Of a stretch of DNA of 64,000 nt, positions 60,287 to 64,000 are shown piece after piece (the first letter of the stretch is position 1; every line of letters begins with the position of its first letter). Source of the DNA: Hymenobacter sp. J193 (lineage in GTDB: Bacteria > Bacteroidota > Bacteroidia > Cytophagales > Hymenobacteraceae); contig NZ_JAJONE010000001.1 in assembly GCF_024700075.1 (NCBI RefSeq), positions 3,991,001 to 4,055,000 on the forward strand, read 5' to 3'. Under the pieces are notes generated by a model that did not search any database, was not told where the DNA came from, and saw only the letters and a program-made list of their open reading frames with translations. The translations under genes were made by a program, and so were the position numbers.

Positions 60287-61246
60287 TTAATAATAAAGCC
60301 CGCGCACAACCACACCGCGCTGGCGGTTGAACTCCAGGGCGGGGGCAGGCAGGTGGAAGATGCTGGCCACGTAGAACACGCGCTTGAGCAGCTTGCTGCG
60401 GGTGGGAATGCGCCGCAGGTCTACGTCGAGGCTGAGATAGTACTGCCGGTAGGGGTGGAGGCCGAGGGCGGCGTTGGCTTTCGGGTCGTTGTACACCATC
60501 TGCTGGGCCCCGTAGCCCAGGGCCGGCTGCAGCCAGCGGGGCCAGCGCGAGGAAGCCGGCAGCCAGGCCCCCACGTCCACGCACAGCCAGTACGTCTGGC
60601 CATTGTAGTCCTTCAGGTGCTGCTCGCCCAGGCTTTTACCCAGCACGTTGGGGCGCAAAGCGGCGTAGCGGGTAGTATGAAACGAATACTTGGGCATGAT
60701 GCGCACCTCGCCCCAGGCCAGCTGCTGCCCGATAAGGCCCGCCGAGCCCAGAAAGTTGGCCGCCAAATCAGTGGCCGAGGCGCCGTAGGCCGGGTCGCGG
60801 CCGTCGAGCAATTCAATGGGGCTTTGCAGCAGAAACCCCACGAAGCCGCCGTACCACAGGGCCCGCCGCTCGGGCACGCCGGCCCAGCGTAGCATGTCCA
60901 CGGCGCCTCGGCTTTCGTGGAAAGCGCCCCAGAAATGACCGGCTTTGTCGAGCTGCTTCCACTCGCGGGCGTCATCAAACCAATGCAGCGGCACCCGCTC
61001 ACCGGTATACCAGCTTTTGCTTAGCAGATAGAGTGTGCCGGTGTAGGTTACAGCCAGGCCCCCGGCCAGTATGGGCAGGCGGCGGCTGAGCTGGCTGGAG
61101 TCGGGGGGAGGCGGGAACTGTGGCGGTGTGGTAGTGGTTGCCCTTAGCGTGAGTGTGTCGGGCTGGGCGCGGGGCACCTGCGCAAAGGCAGGCCACCCGC
61201 CCACAAGCAGCAGCCCCAACCAGAAAACGCGGATAACCCACAGCAT
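60287..61246 (-). CDS. DUF2279 outer-membrane-associated protein
   Basis: 319 residues from the ATG at 61246 with a signal peptide (MLWVIRVFWLGLLLVGGWPA, FAQ). DUF2279/YfiM features: SKSWYTGERVPLHWFDDARE, QLDKAGHFWGAFHESRGAVD, ALWYGGFVGFLLQSPIELLD and GASATDLAANFLGSAGLIGQ, followed by alternating aromatic strands. Probably an outer-membrane or periplasmic protein; function unknown. Divergent from the alpha-amylase gene. Confidence 0.85.
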   Translation of the reverse strand: MLWVIRVFWLGLLLVGGWPAFAQVPRAQPDTLTLRATTTTPPQFPPPPDSSQLSRRLPILAGGLAVTYTGTLYLLSKSWYTGERVPLHWFDDAREWKQLDKAGHFWGAFHESRGAVDMLRWAGVPERRALWYGGFVGFLLQSPIELLDGRDPAYGASATDLAANFLGSAGLIGQQLAWGEVRIMPKYSFHTTRYAALRPNVLGKSLGEQHLKDYNGQTYWLCVDVGAWLPASSRWPRWLQPALGYGAQQMVYNDPKANAALGLHPYRQYYLSLDVDLRRIPTRSKLLKRVFYVASIFHLPAPALEFNRQRGVVVRGLYY

Positions 61247-61438
61247 AGCAGCGCGACAACCAGACACCGGGAAAAGTGCCTCAACAAAACTACGACAAAA
61301 GCATCCTGTAGCTTGGTTATGCGGCTGGTGCGGATGTAACTTTAAGAGAATTTCCCCGGCTAAATCAACGAATTTTCGCTGTTTTCGGCATATACGCCGG
61401 TTAGCATCTTGCATTTTTTTCACCCCTTACCAATTCCC

Positions 61439-64000
61439 ATGAAAGCACTTCGACTTCTACTGCTCTGGGCAGTAGCGCTGGCTGGTATGCCGGCTGCCTA
61501 CGCCCAGGTAGTTACTGCCGACCCGGTATTCTTCACCGAAACCACACCGGTTACACTCACCTTCGACGCCACCAAAGGCGACGCCGGCCTGAAAGATTTC
61601 ACCGGCGAGGTGTACATCTGGACGGGCGTTATCACCGACAAGAGCACCAGCGACTCCGACTGGAAAGCCGTAGTAGGCACCACCTGGACGCCGCCCATCG
61701 CCAAGGAGAAGATGACGCGCAGCGCCTCCAATCCCAACCTCTACACCATCACCTTCACCCCGCGCACCTACTACGACAAGGTGGCTGCCGGCGAGAAAAT
61801 CGTGAAGCTGGCCATGCTGTTCCGTAGTGCCGACGGCACCAAGTCGGGCCGCAACACGGGGGGCAAGGATATTTTCGTGGATGTAGCGCAAACGTCGGCG
61901 CTGTCGGTGCGCATCACCGGGCCTACCACGGCCGGCACCACGCAGTTTGTGAATCAGAACGCCAAGGTAACCGTCACGGGTACGGCTTCGGCCGCCGCCA
62001 CGCTCACGCTCACGCTCAACGGCACGCAGGTTGACCAGCAAACCAATGCCACCACGCTCAGCAAGGAAGTGACCCTGACCCAGGCCGGCAACAACGTGCT
62101 CAAGCTAACAGCCACCAGCGGCACTACCACGGCCACCGACGAAATTACCATCTTCGCCAGCCCGGCCGCTACCGTGGCGGCCCTGCCGACCGGCGCCAAG
62201 AAAGACGGCGTGACGTATATCAACAACGGCAAATCGGCTATTCTCACGCTCACAGCTCCCGGCAAAACCGCCGTGTACGCCGTGGGCGAGTTCAACAACT
62301 GGCAGCCCGGCCTGCAGTACCAGCTCAAGAAAACCAGCACCACCGACGACGTGAACACGCGCTGGTGGGTGCAGATTGACGGCCTCACGCCCGGCCAGGA
62401 ATACGCCTACCAGTTTCAGGTAGACGGCCTGCGCGTGGCTGACCCCTACACCGAAAAAGTGCTGGACCCCAACAACGACCAGTACATTACGGCCGCTACC
62501 TACCCCAACCTGAAGGCTTACCCCACGGGCAAAACCACCGGCATCGTATCGGTGCTGCAGTCGAACGAGCCCGCCTATAACTGGCAGGTAACCAACTTCG
62601 AGCGTCCCAGCAAGCTGGATATGGTGGTGTACGAGCTGCTGATCCGCGACTTTGTGGTGAAGCACGACTACAAAACCGTAACCGACTCGCTGGATTACCT
62701 CAAGCGCCTCGGCATCAACGTGCTGGAGCTGATGCCCGTGAACGAGTTTGAAGGCAACGAAAGCTGGGGCTACAACCCCTCTTTCTTTTTCGCGCCCGAC
62801 AAGTACTACGGCACCAAGAACGATCTGAAAAAGCTTATCGACGAAGCGCACAAGCGCGGCATTGCCGTGGTGCTCGACATGGTGCTCAACCACTCCTTTG
62901 GCCAGAGCCCGATGGTGCAAATGTATAGCAGCAACAGCCCCTGGTTTAACGCCGTGGCCACGCACCCCTACAACGTAGGCACCGACTTCAACCACGAAAG
63001 CGAGTACACCCGCTACTTCAGCAAGCAGGTCATCAAGTTCTGGCTGGACGAGTACCACATCGACGGCTACCGCTACGATCTGGCCGGCGGTTTCAGCCAG
63101 GTGCAGAAAACGGAAGCCACCTACGAGTCGGTGTTCGACCAGTCGCGCGTGAACATCTGGAAGGACTACTACGCCGCCCAACAGGCCGCCAGCCCCGGAT
63201 CTTACGCTATCCTGGAAACCTTCGTGGCCAACGACGAAGCTAAGGCTCTATCGGCTGCCGGCCTGATGCTGTGGGGCAAGATGACGACTAACTACAACGA
63301 GGCCACTATGGGCTACAACGACGGCAACAAGTCCGACTTGAGCTGGGGCTACTACAAGCAGCGCGGCTTTACGGAGCCTAACCTGGTGACGTACATGGAA
63401 AGCCACGACGAGGACCGGCTGATGTACAAGAACCTGCGCTTCGGCAACAGCTCCGGCAGCTACTCGGTGAAAAACCTGAACACGGCCCTGAGCCGCCAGG
63501 AAACGGCCGCCGCTTTCTTCTTCCTGGTGCCCGGCCCCCGCATGATCTGGCAGTTTGGCGAAGTTGGCTACGACAAAGGCATCTTCATGTGCCCCAACGG
63601 TACCTACCCCGGCGACGACGGCACGGACCCCAACAAATACGGCAAGGATGATGGGTGCAAGCTCAGCAACAAGCCCGTGCTGGACGAGTACTACGACAAC
63701 CCCAACCGCCGCCACCTCTACGACGTGTACCGCAGCCTGATTACGCTGCGCACCAGCCAGCCCGTATTCGAAAACACCAGCGCCACCTTCACGCAGACCA
63801 CTACCGGCGCGGTGAAAACCCTGCACCTCAGCGACGCCAGCCTGAGCATGACGGTGCTGGGCAACTTCGACGTGGTAGCCAAAACCGTGAGCCCCGATTT
63901 CCAGTCGGCCGGAACCTGGTACAACTACCTCGACGGCACTTCCCTCACCGTAGCTGCCGCCGACGTGAGCAAGCAGCTCACCCTGCAGCCCGGAGAGTAC
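61439..64000 (+). CDS. Secreted GH13 alpha-amylase family enzyme (3' end beyond window)
   Basis: At least 854 residues; the frame has no stop before the window end. Signal peptide MKALRLLLLWAVALAGMPAA to YAQ. Starch-binding or Ig-like modules occupy ~20-260, and an E-set/CBM48 module ~270-345 (VYAVGEFNNWQPGLQY). The GH13 barrel follows: LGINVLELMPVNEFEGNESW, IAVVLDMVLNHSFG, nucleophile Asp in IDGYRYDLAGGFS, acid/base Glu in YAILETFVAND, and stabiliser Asp in YMESHDEDRLM. It hydrolyses alpha-glucans in the periplasm or outside. The barrel is followed by a C-terminal domain; a T9SS tail may lie beyond the window. Confidence 0.93.
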   Translation, partial: MKALRLLLLWAVALAGMPAAYAQVVTADPVFFTETTPVTLTFDATKGDAGLKDFTGEVYIWTGVITDKSTSDSDWKAVVGTTWTPPIAKEKMTRSASNPNLYTITFTPRTYYDKVAAGEKIVKLAMLFRSADGTKSGRNTGGKDIFVDVAQTSALSVRITGPTTAGTTQFVNQNAKVTVTGTASAAATLTLTLNGTQVDQQTNATTLSKEVTLTQAGNNVLKLTATSGTTTATDEITIFASPAATVAALPTGAKKDGVTYINNGKSAILTLTAPGKTAVYAVGEFNNWQPGLQYQLKKTSTTDDVNTRWWVQIDGLTPGQEYAYQFQVDGLRVADPYTEKVLDPNNDQYITAATYPNLKAYPTGKTTGIVSVLQSNEPAYNWQVTNFERPSKLDMVVYELLIRDFVVKHDYKTVTDSLDYLKRLGINVLELMPVNEFEGNESWGYNPSFFFAPDKYYGTKNDLKKLIDEAHKRGIAVVLDMVLNHSFGQSPMVQMYSSNSPWFNAVATHPYNVGTDFNHESEYTRYFSKQVIKFWLDEYHIDGYRYDLAGGFSQVQKTEATYESVFDQSRVNIWKDYYAAQQAASPGSYAILETFVANDEAKALSAAGLMLWGKMTTNYNEATMGYNDGNKSDLSWGYYKQRGFTEPNLVTYMESHDEDRLMYKNLRFGNSSGSYSVKNLNTALSRQETAAAFFFLVPGPRMIWQFGEVGYDKGIFMCPNGTYPGDDGTDPNKYGKDDGCKLSNKPVLDEYYDNPNRRHLYDVYRSLITLRTSQPVFENTSATFTQTTTGAVKTLHLSDASLSMTVLGNFDVVAKTVSPDFQSAGTWYNYLDGTSLTVAAADVSKQLTLQPGEY

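Overview
The window comes from a high-GC Bacteroidota chromosome, most likely Hymenobacter or a close relative in the Cytophagales. The evidence is a secreted protein with a type IX secretion C-terminal domain, a carboxypeptidase-regulatory-domain TonB receptor, many Cys-lipoproteins, DUF1573, DUF2027, DUF2279, a fused E1 oxo-acid dehydrogenase, and several candidate promoters of the Bacteroidota form TAnnTTTG. Apart from one multi-subunit oxidoreductase and one putative stress island, most genes are single or in pairs with long hairpin terminators between them.

Layout. 1-4.5 kb: end of a TatD nuclease, type I asparaginase, tRNA-Ser(GGA) and a large secreted protein. 4.8-17.4 kb: a stress/redox island with a PAS histidine kinase and a receiver-CRP/FNR regulator (overlapping genes), a cysteine-less thioredoxin-like protein, a duplicated basic protein, a 37-residue membrane peptide, a D-lactate dehydrogenase-like enzyme, a tandem universal stress protein, a six-BON-domain protein carrying a frameshift, a Ca2+-type P-ATPase, a small CxxCH protein and a DUF2383 four-helix protein. 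FNR-type dyads lie midway in both divergent intergenic regions of this island, so the fused regulator may control its own neighbourhood. 17.5-27.5 kb: a Tat-exported molybdenum aldehyde oxidoreductase (PaoABC-like) and its XdhC and MocA maturation genes, separated by an active subtilase lipoprotein and a catalytically dead paralogue of it.

27.7-31.4 kb: a His-rich exported protein, a TonB-dependent receptor and a lipoprotein, probably metal acquisition. 31.7-44.8 kb: UMF1 transporter, DinB protein, amidohydrolase, AMP nucleosidase, HsdR-N-like protein, a second PAS kinase/receiver pair, a sulfatase-family membrane enzyme, alanine dehydrogenase and DUF1573. 45-54.6 kb: fused E1 dehydrogenase, lipoprotein, LuxE-like protein, a third subtilase, an NtrC-like regulator without a DNA-binding domain and a GH5-like hydrolase. 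54.7-64 kb: the RNase P RNA gene on the minus strand, a membrane-protein frame running into it, a NTR-like protein, an AT-rich orphan, an M1 peptidase, a DUF2027/Smr protein, DUF2279, and a GH13 alpha-amylase that runs off the window end.

Two dispersed inverted-repeat families (core GAGCAGCGCGAAG, and GTAGAGACGC) occupy several intergenic regions.
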